Assembly: GCF_003669015.1 (NCBI RefSeq)
Contig: NZ_CP033069.1
Coordinates: 124,001 to 188,000 of the forward strand
DNA: 64,000 nucleotides
Direction of reading: 5' to 3'
From: Acidovorax sp. 1608163
GTDB taxonomy: Bacteria; Pseudomonadota; Gammaproteobacteria; Burkholderiales; Burkholderiaceae_C
This document shows positions 8,759-17,017 of the stretch, one piece after another. Position 1 is the stretch's first letter. Each line of letters begins with the position of its first letter. Both the position numbers and the translations under genes were made by a program. The notes under the pieces are model-generated. The model ran no database searches. It was not told where the DNA came from and worked only from the letters and a program-made list of their open reading frames with translations.

Positions 8759-9688
8759 CTAGCGGCGCAGGGCGGCCGAGGGCGCCGTGGCTGGCGCCGC
8801 CACCGGGCGCAACACCAGCCACAGCGCCAGCCCGATCAGCACCCCGCCCGCCACATGCGCACCCGTGGCCACTTCGTCCAGAAACAGCCAGCCCCAGGCC
8901 ACGCCGAACAGCGGGATCAGGAAAGTGACGGTGAGCGCCTTCAGCGGCCCCACATCGGCGATGAGCCGGAAATACAGCACGTAGGCCAGTGCCGTGCACA
9001 GCAGGCCCAGTGCCAGAAGCGCCCCCCAGACCGGTGCCGGCGCGGCCAGCCAGGCCGTGGCGACGGCAGGCTGGCGCCACAGCTCCCACGCCACGCAGGG
9101 CACCAGCACCAGCACTGCGCCCATCTGGCTGCCCAGGGCCACGGTGCGGCTGTCCAGGCCACCCCGATTGGTGATCCAGCGCCGTGTGAGAAAGCCCGCC
9201 AGCCCGTAGCACGCAGTGGCCACCAGGCAAGCAGCCATGCTGGCCAGCACCTCGGGGGTGAGCGCCACCGGCCCCGCCTGGGCCAGCACCCCCACCCCCA
9301 CCATGCCGAGCACCACCCCGCCCACGCGGGCCGCTGTGATGCGTTCGCCAAACGCCAGCGCACCCACAAGCACGCCCATCAGCGGCGTGGTGGCATTGAG
9401 GATGGCGCTGTAGCCCGCGGGCAGGCTGCGTGCTGCCATGGCAAACATGAGGAACGGGATGCCCGAGTTCACCACCCCCAGCGCCAGCGTGGCGCCGAGC
9501 TTTCCTTCAAAACGGGGGCGCAGGCGCAGCACCACCAGCAGCAACCCCAGCCCCGTGGCACCCAGCAGCACCCGGGCGAAGGTGGTGGGCAGGGCGCCCA
9601 GCACCGGTGCAGCCACGCGCATCAGCAAAAAGCTGCCGCCCCACAGGGCCGCAAGAAGCATCAGTCGCAAGAAGCTGGGCAATGGCAT
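8759..9688 (-). CDS. DMT/EamA-family transporter
   Basis: A 309-residue inner-membrane permease of the drug/metabolite transporter superfamily, with ten predicted hydrophobic helices arranged as two EamA repeats. The N-terminus FLRLMLLAALWGGSFLLMRV is the usual first helix, and PTTFARVLLGATGL and GYSAILNATTPLMGVLVGAL are family hallmarks. The protein ends in a short Ala/Arg tail. It is divergent from the LysR gene at 9818 with about 130 bases between, the usual layout for an exporter controlled by its neighbour. The substrate is unknown; amino acids or metabolites are typical. Confidence 0.9.
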   Translation of the reverse strand: MPLPSFLRLMLLAALWGGSFLLMRVAAPVLGALPTTFARVLLGATGLGLLLVVLRLRPRFEGKLGATLALGVVNSGIPFLMFAMAARSLPAGYSAILNATTPLMGVLVGALAFGERITAARVGGVVLGMVGVGVLAQAGPVALTPEVLASMAACLVATACYGLAGFLTRRWITNRGGLDSRTVALGSQMGAVLVLVPCVAWELWRQPAVATAWLAAPAPVWGALLALGLLCTALAYVLYFRLIADVGPLKALTVTFLIPLFGVAWGWLFLDEVATGAHVAGGVLIGLALWLVLRPVAAPATAPSAALRR

Positions 9689-9817
9689 GGCGGCACCTGT
9701 GAGGTTCGGTAAGAGGCATTAAAAACGTGCTGCTATTGTTGAAAATACGTTGAGCCATGGCAAACGATTTATCCTCTACAACCGTTTAGCCCAGCTGAAC
9801 ACCTGGAGCACATCATC

Positions 9818-10711
9818 ATGAAACTACCGCCCTTGATTGCCGTGCGATTCTTTGAGGCCACAGCGCGCCACCGCAGCGTGCGCGAGGCGGCACGCGAGCT
9901 GCATGTCACGCCCGGTGCGGTGTCGCAGCAGGTGCGGCGGCTGGAGTCCTTCCTGGGCTGCGCGCTGTTTGAGCGCCTGCCGCGAGGGCTTGCGCTCACG
10001 CACGCTGGCATGGACTACCAGGCTGCCTGCGGCGAGGCCCTGGCCCGCATTGGCCACGCCACGGCGCGGCTGGCGGCTGGCGCGCGCCGCGTGGTGCGGG
10101 TGAGCTGCACCCCCAGCTTTGCTGCGCAGTGGCTGGTGCCGCGCCTGCAGCTGTTTTTGCAGAGTGCCCCCGAACTCGACGTGCATGTGAACAGCACGCA
10201 CCGCGCCGTGGACCTGCTGGCCGAGGACATGCACTTTGCGGTGCGCCACGGCCTGGGGCCCTACCCCGGCTTGCACGCCGAGTGGTTGCTGGACGATGAC
10301 CTGATCCCCGTGTGCAGCCCGCGCCTGGTGGCGCCGCGCCTCTGGGCGGGGCTGGAAGACATTACCGGCCCCCGGCTGCTGCACGATGGCCACCGCGACG
10401 ACTGGCGCATGTGGTGCCAGGCGCAGGGGCTGGGGCGGGTGGACTCTGGCCAGGGTGTGGTGTTTGCAGGGGCCAACGGCGCGGTCGAGGCGGCCCTGGC
10501 TGGGCAGGGCTTTGCGCTGGTGACCCGGGCCGTGGTGGAGCGCGAACTGGCCACCCGGGCCCTGGTCGGCCTGCAGGCCCCCGCCGTGCAGGCGCCGCTG
10601 GGCTACCGCCTGGTGTACCGGCCTGAGGCACTGATCGACCCGGCGCTGCGGCGCTTTCGCGACTGGGTGGTGGGTGAGGGCCTGCTGGCCGGGCACATCC
10701 GTGTGGGCTGA
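9818..10711 (+). CDS. LysR-family regulator, GcvA-like
   Basis: A 297-residue LysR-type regulator. The helix-turn-helix is at about residues 15-45 (RHRSVREAARELHVTPGAVS), with the start LPPLIAVRFFEATARH and a substrate domain typical of the GcvA subgroup (FAVRHGLGPYPGLHAEWL, PVCSPRLV). It is divergent from the DMT transporter, which it probably regulates from the shared 130-base promoter region; this is inferred from layout only. The inducer cannot be told. Confidence 0.9.
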   Translation: MKLPPLIAVRFFEATARHRSVREAARELHVTPGAVSQQVRRLESFLGCALFERLPRGLALTHAGMDYQAACGEALARIGHATARLAAGARRVVRVSCTPSFAAQWLVPRLQLFLQSAPELDVHVNSTHRAVDLLAEDMHFAVRHGLGPYPGLHAEWLLDDDLIPVCSPRLVAPRLWAGLEDITGPRLLHDGHRDDWRMWCQAQGLGRVDSGQGVVFAGANGAVEAALAGQGFALVTRAVVERELATRALVGLQAPAVQAPLGYRLVYRPEALIDPALRRFRDWVVGEGLLAGHIRVG

Positions 10712-10744
10712 GCCGCGAAGCGACGGAGTCCCAGGCCCCGCGCA

Positions 10745-11266
10745 TCAGTGGCCTGGGGCGAGGCGGCGCACCATGTACGTGGCGCCCTCGCCGTAGGTGG
10801 CCAGGCGCTGGCGCTGCACTGCGTCCTGCAGCGCGTGTTCGGCATACCCGTGGCGCGCCCAGTAGCCCTGCGAGCCTTGCACCGATACCAGTGCCGTGTG
10901 GCGCAGGCCGTGTTGCTGGGCACGCTCCCACAGGGGCTTGAGCAGGGCCTGCGCCAGCCCCCGGCCCGCCATGCCGGGCAGCACGGCCATGTCGTGCAGG
11001 TACAGCGTGTCGGGCGCGGTACCTGCAGGGGGCTCAAAGTCGCCGTGCAGCGGGGTGACCTTGCCCTGCACTGAGTGGTAGGCGGCCAGGTAGGCGCACA
11101 GCTGCCCATCGGCCAGCAGCGCCAGCGAGCAGTTCACCGGGCTGGCCAGGCGGCGGGTGAAGACCTCGGCGCTTTCCATGAAGCCCTCGCCATAGGCGGC
11201 GCGTTGCACCGCCATCAGGGCAGGCAGGTCGTGGGTTTGCAGGGGGCGGACTTCAAGCGCAGGCAT
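10745..11266 (-). CDS. GNAT-family N-acetyltransferase
   Basis: A 173-residue acyl-CoA-dependent acetyltransferase. The acetyl-CoA loop is LPGMAGRGLAQALLKP after the strand TLYLHDMAV, and the C-terminal part QGSQGYWARHGYAEH matches the end of the GNAT fold. I choose MPALEVRPL at 11266 over an upstream ATG at 11320, since the family starts within a few residues of the first beta strand. It converges with the LysR gene at 9818. The substrate is unknown. Confidence 0.85.
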   Translation of the reverse strand: MPALEVRPLQTHDLPALMAVQRAAYGEGFMESAEVFTRRLASPVNCSLALLADGQLCAYLAAYHSVQGKVTPLHGDFEPPAGTAPDTLYLHDMAVLPGMAGRGLAQALLKPLWERAQQHGLRHTALVSVQGSQGYWARHGYAEHALQDAVQRQRLATYGEGATYMVRRLAPGH

Positions 11267-11526
11267 GGGGGTGAGAGAAGGGATTGGAGAAGGCAAACAC
11301 CACAGTGGTGTGCGATCCATCGGGATGATCCGGATTCAGGAGGATATGAGGAAATGGCCCGTTGCCAAGGCGTTTCCATCCCTGCAATCGCATTGAGCCA
11401 TCTGGCCTTGGATGCCTATTGCCCGCGCAAATCAGCCTACCCGGGCGGCTTCGTCTCTGTTCGCCGTGAGGCAGAATTCGGCCAACTGCGGACATTCAGA
11501 CCAGCCGCCCAATTTGAAGGAAGAAG

Positions 11527-12111
11527 ATGGGGTACGACCTAAGTCTGTGCATCGTCAGTGATGAGCAATTGGATTACCTTCGGAAAAACACGATATACAC
11601 ACGCGATTACATCAATGGTCGGTGCCCAAAGGTGACCACAACTGAAAAAGTCGGCTCTTGGCTTTCGAAGCGCGAGGTTACAAGAGAGGTCGATGTCGAA
11701 GTTGGATGTGTATGGCCAAACACTGAAGTCGCCTGCACGACGCTCTATTCAAGGGGCTGTCTGTATTTCGTTCTCAATGGAACTACTGCGAATGTCGACG
11801 GTGTCGTCACGAACTTTCCTAATGTTGGAGGCCGGTACCGCGGAGAGATGCTAGGGCTTGCGATTGAACTCGGAGAGGTGCAACTCGGGCATGCTCACGC
11901 GTTTCGTGCAGCGCAGGTCCTTAAGCTTCGAGCAGCGTTGCTCGACCTGGATGTGGCCACGGTGGAACAGCGATCCCGTACCTACGCTGCAGAGACGGGC
12001 GATGACGAGCAAGAGCTTGTTAAGTATGCGCTTGCCGATGTCAAAGCTCTGCACGAATTCCTTGACCATGCTTGCGGCGCGGGCCTTGGCATGATTTGGT
12101 TCTGGGGATAG
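11527..12111 (+). CDS. unrecognised protein, 194 aa
   Basis: I do not recognise this protein. It begins MGYDLSLCIVSDEQLDYLRK, has no signal peptide or membrane helix, and ends GLGMIWFWG. AAGGA at 11517-11521 gives a good ribosome site. Base composition and codon use differ clearly from the neighbours: AT-ending codons are common, whereas flanking genes are very GC-rich. It is followed after 28 bases by another unrecognised gene of like composition, so the two look like one transferred unit. Size and context would suit an orphan immunity protein, but nothing in the sequence proves that. Confidence 0.75.
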   Translation: MGYDLSLCIVSDEQLDYLRKNTIYTRDYINGRCPKVTTTEKVGSWLSKREVTREVDVEVGCVWPNTEVACTTLYSRGCLYFVLNGTTANVDGVVTNFPNVGGRYRGEMLGLAIELGEVQLGHAHAFRAAQVLKLRAALLDLDVATVEQRSRTYAAETGDDEQELVKYALADVKALHEFLDHACGAGLGMIWFWG

Positions 12112-12139
12112 CTCTGAAAGTTTTCAATTAGGAATTAAG

Positions 12140-12652
12140 GTGTTCGGTCTGTTCAAAACCAAGCCCCCTATGGTCAAGCTCAACGCCCTTGATCATCCGA
12201 TTCTCGGAAGACTAGAGCCGCATGAAAAACTCTCCGGAGTCCTTCGCTCAGTCGTAAACATGAACGGTGCCGATGTAGAAGTCTGGATAGTTCCTGACGG
12301 CGGGCCGCTGGAAGCTACCTTGCGTTTGGCGACGGATGCTGCATCAGTACTTAGCGAACTGGACGCTCGCTGTCGAAAGTTCATCGCAAATGACAGCTTG
12401 GCCGCGTACAACAGTGACTGGCGTTTTGGCGGGGAAGTTCAGGCCGATGGCTCGACAAAGACATTCGAGAAGCCTCCTTTTAACGAGGAGCAGTTCGCAT
12501 CGATGCTCACTCCTACTACGCTCGAATTCACAGGGGACAACACTATTGCGCTCTCGTATTCCGATGGGGACATGTTCTGGGGACACTACCTTTGCCTGAC
12601 ATCGTTCGATGGTTTGGCCTTGACTGACCTGACGGTCGAAATGCTGGGCTAG
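12140..12652 (+). CDS. unrecognised protein, 170 aa (GTG start)
   Basis: A soluble 170-residue protein beginning FGLFKTKPPMVKLNALDHPI; the start codon is GTG at 12140 with AGGA about seven bases upstream. The first half reads like a beta-rich domain (LGRLEPHEKLSGVLRS, ADVEVWIVPDGG). The end, TIALSYSDGDMFWGHYLCLT, resembles the C-terminus of DUF2262/DUF6985-type proteins, which I suggest only tentatively. It shares the lower GC content of the preceding gene and lies 28 bases behind it. There is no signal peptide. Function is unknown; a polymorphic-toxin immunity role would be compatible but is unproven. Confidence 0.72.
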   Translation: MFGLFKTKPPMVKLNALDHPILGRLEPHEKLSGVLRSVVNMNGADVEVWIVPDGGPLEATLRLATDAASVLSELDARCRKFIANDSLAAYNSDWRFGGEVQADGSTKTFEKPPFNEEQFASMLTPTTLEFTGDNTIALSYSDGDMFWGHYLCLTSFDGLALTDLTVEMLG

Positions 12653-12724
12653 TCGAACGTCGGCTTCTGGTTTCCGCGTACTTCCGGTATGGACCCAAAA
12701 CGGTCTCTCAACCAAGACACGCCC

Positions 12725-14212
12725 CTACAGCCCCAGCCCCCGCATCAGCGCCTCAGCCCGCGCGCTCACTTCCGGTGTCATGTGCATCGGCCTACCCCAC
12801 TCGCGCTGCGTCTCGCCGGGCCATTTGTTGGTGGCGTCCATGCCCATCTTGCTGCCCAGGCCGCTCACGGGCGAGGCGAAGTCCAGGTAGTCTATGGGCG
12901 TGTGCTCCACCATCATGGTGTCGCGCGCCGGGTCCATGCGGGTGGTGATGGCCCAGATCACTTCCTTCCAATCGCGCACGTCCACGTCGTCGTCCACCAC
13001 CACGATGAACTTGGTGTACATGAACTGGCGCAGGTGGCTCCACACGCCCATCATCACGCGCCGTGCGTGGCCTGCGTAGGCCTTGCGGATGCTGACTACC
13101 GCCATGCGGTAGCTGCAGCCTTCGGGCGGCAGGTAGAAGTCCACGATTTCGGGGAACTGCTTTTGCAGCAGGGGGATGAACAGCTCGTTCATTGCCAGGC
13201 CCAGCACGGCGGGCTCGTCGGGCGGCTTGCCGGTGTAGGTGCTGTGGTAGATCGGGCCCCGGCGCAGGGTGATGCGGTCCACGGTGAGCACGGGGAATTC
13301 GGCGCATTCGTTGTAGTAGCCGGTGTGGTCGCCGTAGGGGCCTTCCAGCGCGTGCTGCCAGCCGCTCGCATGGTTGGCGTCGGGCCGGATGTGGCCTTCG
13401 AGCACGATCTCGGCGGTGGCGGGCACTTGCAGCGGCACGCCTAAAGCAGCAGTCACTTCGGTGCGCGCACCGCGCAGCAGGCCAGCGAACTGGTATTCGC
13501 TCAACCCATCGGGCACGGGCGTCACGGCGCCCAGCAGTGTGGCCGGGTCGGCCCCCAGCGCCACGGCCACGGGGTAGGGCTGGCCAGGGTGCTGGGCGCA
13601 GTGGTCGGCAAAGTCCAGCGCGCCGCCCCGGTGGGCCAGCCAGCGCACGATGATCTGGTTGCGCGAGAGCACCTGCTGGCGGTAGATGCCCAAGTTTTGC
13701 CGGGCCTTGCGCGGGCCGCGCGTGATGGTCAGCCCCCAGGTGATGAGCGGGGCCACATCGTCGGGCCAGCAGTGCTGCACGGGCAGGCGCGCCAGGTCTA
13801 CATCGGGCCCTTCCCACACCTCTTGCTGGCAAGGGGCGTTGCGGCCCACGGTGTGCGGCGCCATGTTCCACAGGGTCTTGAGCAGCTGGCCCATGCCCAG
13901 CATGTCTTTGAAGCCTTTGGGGGCTTCGGGTTCTTTGAGCGTGGCGAGCAGCTCACCCAGGGCGCGCACGCCGCGCAGGTCGGGCACGCCCATGGCGCGG
14001 GCCACGCGCTCGGGTGTGCCAAACAGGTTGGTCAGCACGGGCATGCGGTGGCCTGTGGGCTGGGTGAACAGCAGCGCCGGGCCGCCCGCGCGCAGCACGC
14101 GGTCGCTCAGCGCGGTTATCTCCAGGTGGGGCGACACGGGCTCCGCCACGCGGCGCAGCTCGCCTGTGGCTTCGAGCTGGGCCATGAAGTCGCGCAGGTC
14201 TTGGTAGGCCAT
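12725..14212 (-). CDS. ubiD: UbiD, 4-hydroxy-3-polyprenylbenzoate decarboxylase
   Basis: A 495-residue decarboxylase that uses prenylated FMN to remove the carboxyl group of 4-hydroxy-3-polyprenylbenzoate in ubiquinone synthesis. Full family length is present, from [20 protein letters not shown] to the C-terminal [17 protein letters not shown]. Conserved parts include the [11 protein letters not shown] loop with the catalytic Glu-Arg-Glu region and [19 protein letters not shown]. It is the last gene of a minus-strand block after ubiX, which makes its cofactor; a palindromic repeat lies between the two. Confidence 0.96.
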   Translation of the reverse strand: MAYQDLRDFMAQLEATGELRRVAEPVSPHLEITALSDRVLRAGGPALLFTQPTGHRMPVLTNLFGTPERVARAMGVPDLRGVRALGELLATLKEPEAPKGFKDMLGMGQLLKTLWNMAPHTVGRNAPCQQEVWEGPDVDLARLPVQHCWPDDVAPLITWGLTITRGPRKARQNLGIYRQQVLSRNQIIVRWLAHRGGALDFADHCAQHPGQPYPVAVALGADPATLLGAVTPVPDGLSEYQFAGLLRGARTEVTAALGVPLQVPATAEIVLEGHIRPDANHASGWQHALEGPYGDHTGYYNECAEFPVLTVDRITLRRGPIYHSTYTGKPPDEPAVLGLAMNELFIPLLQKQFPEIVDFYLPPEGCSYRMAVVSIRKAYAGHARRVMMGVWSHLRQFMYTKFIVVVDDDVDVRDWKEVIWAITTRMDPARDTMMVEHTPIDYLDFASPVSGLGSKMGMDATNKWPGETQREWGRPMHMTPEVSARAEALMRGLGL

Positions 14213-14228
14213 GGTTTTGAGTAAAAAA

Positions 14229-14275
14229 GGCCTCTAGCGCTTGATGGGTAAGCGCTAGCAGCTATGAAATTGATA
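14229..14275. repeat. AGCGCTTAT palindromic repeat between ubiX and ubiD
   Basis: An intergenic copy: CCTCTAGCGCTTG, spacer, TAAGCGCTAGCAGCTATGAA, then a TATGAAATTGATAG tail. The transcript would fold into a hairpin within the ubi operon; no T-run follows, so transcription probably continues. Confidence 0.85.
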
Positions 14276-14276
14276 G

Positions 14277-14906
14277 TTAAGAGGCGGTGGCCAGTGGGGC
14301 GGGCAGCCCGGCCCAGCGTGTGGCCAGGGTGTGGGGCACGTCGATGAGGTCGAGCACCCGGGCCACGCTGGCGTCCACGATGTCTTGCACGCTGCGCGGG
14401 TGCTGGTAGAAGGCGGGCAGGGGCGGGCAGCAGATGGCGCCCATCTCCGTCACGGTGAGCATGTTGCGCAGGTGCACCAGGTGCAGCGGGGTTTCGCGCA
14501 CCATCAGCACCAGTTTGCGGCGCTCTTTGAGCACCACGTCGGCCGCGCGGGTGAGCAGGTTGTCGCTCAGGCCGTGGGCAATGGCGGCCAGGGTGCGCAT
14601 GGAGCAGGGCGCTACCACCATGGCGTGGCTGCGAAAGGACCCGCTGGCAAGTAGGGCGCCCACGTTGCGCACATCGTGCAGCTGGTGGCCGGGGGCCAGG
14701 GCCTGCAGCGCGGCGGGGCTGTCCACACCGCATTCATGCTGCAGCGTGCGCCAGCCTGCGTCTGACACCACCGCATGCGCTTCGATGCCGGGCTGGCCGT
14801 GCAGGGCCTGCAGCAGCCGCACGCCGTAGGTGGCACCGCTGGCGCCCGAGATGCCGACGACGATGCGAGCCACGGTGCTGCAGGGGGCGGCTTCGGCATC
14901 AGCCAT
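14277..14906 (-). CDS. ubiX: UbiX, flavin prenyltransferase
   Basis: A 209-residue enzyme that joins dimethylallyl phosphate to FMN to make the prenyl-FMN cofactor of UbiD. The flavin-binding motif RIVVGISGASGATYGVRLL sits at the N-terminus, with the conserved MVVAPCSMRTLAAIAHGLSD segment and the C-terminal PAFYQHPRSVQDIVD loop. The start at 14906 gives MADAEAAPCSTVARI; an upstream ATG at 15134 would add 76 residues that are out-of-frame reading of the preceding gene. The start overlaps the end of the DGC gene by 8 bases, indicating coupling. Confidence 0.95.
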   Translation of the reverse strand: MADAEAAPCSTVARIVVGISGASGATYGVRLLQALHGQPGIEAHAVVSDAGWRTLQHECGVDSPAALQALAPGHQLHDVRNVGALLASGSFRSHAMVVAPCSMRTLAAIAHGLSDNLLTRAADVVLKERRKLVLMVRETPLHLVHLRNMLTVTEMGAICCPPLPAFYQHPRSVQDIVDASVARVLDLIDVPHTLATRWAGLPAPLATAS

Positions 14907-15372
14907 GGGCGGTCTCTGGGCGGGGCTGTGGGTGGTGGGGCGCGCCCGCCAGCGGCTCGTAGTGCAGGTCGTCCAGCACGCGCTCCAGCACCAGGGCGGC
15001 CTGGGCGGGGTCGAAGTCTTCATGGGCGCGCTTTTTGACGCCGTACTGCTGCAGCTGGTAGTGGCGTCCGGGGTCAATGCCGTGGCGGGCCAGGGTGCTT
15101 TTGACGCACACCAGCGGGCAGCCATCGAGCGCAATGATGGGGCGGCCCGAGCGCACGGTTTTCATGAGGTGGGGCACATCGCCGCCCACGCCCGCAATGC
15201 ACGACATCTCGGCCGCACCGCAGCGGTCCAGCCGCAGGGCAACGTGGTTGGCCAGCTGCGCTGCGCTGGAGCAACCCGAGCACGAATACACGAGCGGCAG
15301 GGGGGCGTTGGCGTGGGGGCTTGCGTGGGTGGGGGGATTGGGCGGGCGCAGGTCGCCGGGTTCGGTGTTCAT
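14899..15372 (-). CDS. putative zinc-binding DGC-domain protein
   Basis: A 157-residue protein of the putative zinc-binding family with a DGC motif (PF08859-type). Cysteines are at C31 and C34 (CSGCSSAAQLANHVA), C51, C58 (AEMSCIAGVGGDVPHL), C85 and C89 (LDGCPLVCVKSTL). The biochemical role is not known. It sits inside the anaerobic ubiquinone block between ubiT and ubiX, overlapping ubiX by 8 bases, so it is surely co-transcribed. This suggests, but does not show, a link to metal handling or regulation under low oxygen. The family assignment rests on the Cys pattern. Confidence 0.85.
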   Translation of the reverse strand: MNTEPGDLRPPNPPTHASPHANAPLPLVYSCSGCSSAAQLANHVALRLDRCGAAEMSCIAGVGGDVPHLMKTVRSGRPIIALDGCPLVCVKSTLARHGIDPGRHYQLQQYGVKKRAHEDFDPAQAALVLERVLDDLHYEPLAGAPHHPQPRPETAHG

Positions 15373-15385
15373 ACGGCAGGCCTCC

Positions 15386-15967
15386 TCAGGGCTTGGGGAA
15401 CAGGCGCGCCAGCACGGCGCGCGGGGCCCATTGCGCGGGGTCGAGCACGGGCAGCTCCAGGGCGTCGAGCGCGTTCTTCACCACCAGGCCCAGCTCGGTG
15501 TCGCCCTGCATGGACAGGCGGCGGCTGAAGAACAGTGTGTCCGGGTCTTGCTGGCGCTGGGCCAGCAGCACAAAGTCGTGCGCGCTGGCGCTGATGGTGA
15601 GGTCGGGCGCGTTGGGTGTAGTGGGTGCGTTGGTCGCTTGGGACGCACTGGGGGCTCCGGCCGCTTCGGCCGCGCCGCCGGGGCGGGCGGGGCTGCAGGG
15701 GGCAAAGCGCTGGCCGTTCCAGGCAAAGTCAAAGGCCACGCGGGCATCGCGCACCTCAATGCGCAGCTTGCGGTGCAGCAGCAGGGCCAGCACGTCGGCG
15801 GGCAGGTGGCGGGCCAGCGCCAGGTTCAGCGCGGTGACGAGCAGCACCGAGCCGGGGTAGGCCGGCAGGCGCGAGAGCACGGCGCCCACGGGCGCGGGCA
15901 GTTGCCGGGGGCGGGCGGTGTGGTGCTTGGCGGACGGGTGCGTTGTGGGGTGTGCGGGCGGGTACAT
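15386..15967 (-). CDS. ubiT: UbiT, SCP2-domain ubiquinone accessory factor
   Basis: A 193-residue protein with an SCP2 (sterol carrier) lipid-binding fold. UbiT is needed with UbiU and UbiV for oxygen-independent ubiquinone synthesis, probably holding the hydrophobic intermediates. Family marks are ADVLALLLHRKLRIEVRD, the DLTISASAHDFVLLAQ strand and a C-terminal DTELGLVVKNALDALELP. An Ala/Pro-rich insert of about 25 residues in the middle is unusual. The start MYPPAHPTTH at 15967 removes a low-complexity extension from an upstream ATG. It follows ubiV by 32 bases. Confidence 0.9.
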   Translation of the reverse strand: MYPPAHPTTHPSAKHHTARPRQLPAPVGAVLSRLPAYPGSVLLVTALNLALARHLPADVLALLLHRKLRIEVRDARVAFDFAWNGQRFAPCSPARPGGAAEAAGAPSASQATNAPTTPNAPDLTISASAHDFVLLAQRQQDPDTLFFSRRLSMQGDTELGLVVKNALDALELPVLDPAQWAPRAVLARLFPKP

Positions 15968-15999
15968 GGCGGTCCAGAAAAGGGTGTGCGGCGGGCCGT

Positions 16000-16932
16000 T
16001 CAGGCGGCCGAGCGTTGGGCGGTGTGCTGTGCCTGGTGCAGGTCGCTGCGGCCTTGCTCCAGCCCGGGGCGGCCGTGCCAGAAGCCGTTGCATGGCCAGT
16101 CGGGCATCAGCGCCAGGATGCGGTTTTGGGCGTGCGCGGCGTTGGCGGGTTGGCGGCGCACTTCGTCAAACAGGGCAATCACCTGTTCCATGTGCTGGGG
16201 CTGGGGGCTCAGGCGCACCAGGTCCACGCCCAGTGCTTGCATCTGTGGCAGTTCTTCGATGAGGTTGTAGACGCGGGCTGACTGTGTTTGTGTGCCGTTG
16301 AGCACGAGGAAGCCTTCTTTCTCGCGCGTGCGCAGGGGCAGGCCTTCGGGGTGTTCCATGCAGCTGAAGCGGCAGTCGTCCTTGGGCTGGTTGTAGTGCC
16401 GCGCCGTGAAGCAGCGGGCCGAGTACGCCAGCGGCAGCCGCCCGTAGGCGAAGACCTCGGTCTGCAGGCCTGCGGGGCGTGCGGCCTGCACCACGGCCAG
16501 GTCCTGGTGGCGCATCTCCAGCGGCATCACCCAGCGGCTGGCGCCGAGCTGGGCCATCCATTGCACGGCCTGGGGGTTGTAGAGGTTCAGGTGCGGCCCG
16601 GCCACAAAGGGCTGCTTGCCCGCCAGGCAGTGCACGGCGCCCATGTCGTTGGCCTCGACGGTGAATTCGCCGTTGGCCGCCAGCTTGTGCAGCCAGGCCA
16701 CGTCCGAGCCCGATTCGAGCAGCACCTGGCTGGACATGACGACCCGCTTGCCCTTGCCCTGCAGGTGGCGGGCCAGCCCGAGCCAGTCGGACAGGCGCAG
16801 TTCGTGGCGGCGCGAGCACACGGTCTCGCCCAGGTAGACCTCGTCCACGGCCGTGTCGGCCATGGTTTCGTAGAACGCAAAGACGGTGTTGCGCGGCCAG
16901 TAGTACTGCAGGGGGCCCAGGGTGATTTTCAT
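16000..16932 (-). CDS. ubiV: UbiV, oxygen-independent hydroxylation factor (U32 family)
   Basis: A 310-residue U32-peptidase-like protein. UbiU and UbiV form a heterodimer, each with a [4Fe-4S] cluster, and hydroxylate ubiquinone precursors without O2. The four cluster cysteines are present: C39 (GETVCSRRHE), C174 (SARCFTARHY), C187 and C191 (DDCRFSCMEH). The length is typical and MKITLGPLQYYWPRNTV is a usual start. The gene lies between ubiU and ubiT on the minus strand. Confidence 0.94.
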   Translation of the reverse strand: MKITLGPLQYYWPRNTVFAFYETMADTAVDEVYLGETVCSRRHELRLSDWLGLARHLQGKGKRVVMSSQVLLESGSDVAWLHKLAANGEFTVEANDMGAVHCLAGKQPFVAGPHLNLYNPQAVQWMAQLGASRWVMPLEMRHQDLAVVQAARPAGLQTEVFAYGRLPLAYSARCFTARHYNQPKDDCRFSCMEHPEGLPLRTREKEGFLVLNGTQTQSARVYNLIEELPQMQALGVDLVRLSPQPQHMEQVIALFDEVRRQPANAAHAQNRILALMPDWPCNGFWHGRPGLEQGRSDLHQAQHTAQRSAA

Positions 16933-17017
16933 GGTGGGGGACTCCGTGTGGGGGAAGAGCGGGCGCTGTGCACCTCTGTGCTCCGGGTCTTGTGTGGTGT
17001 GCCTCGCTGGCGCAGGT

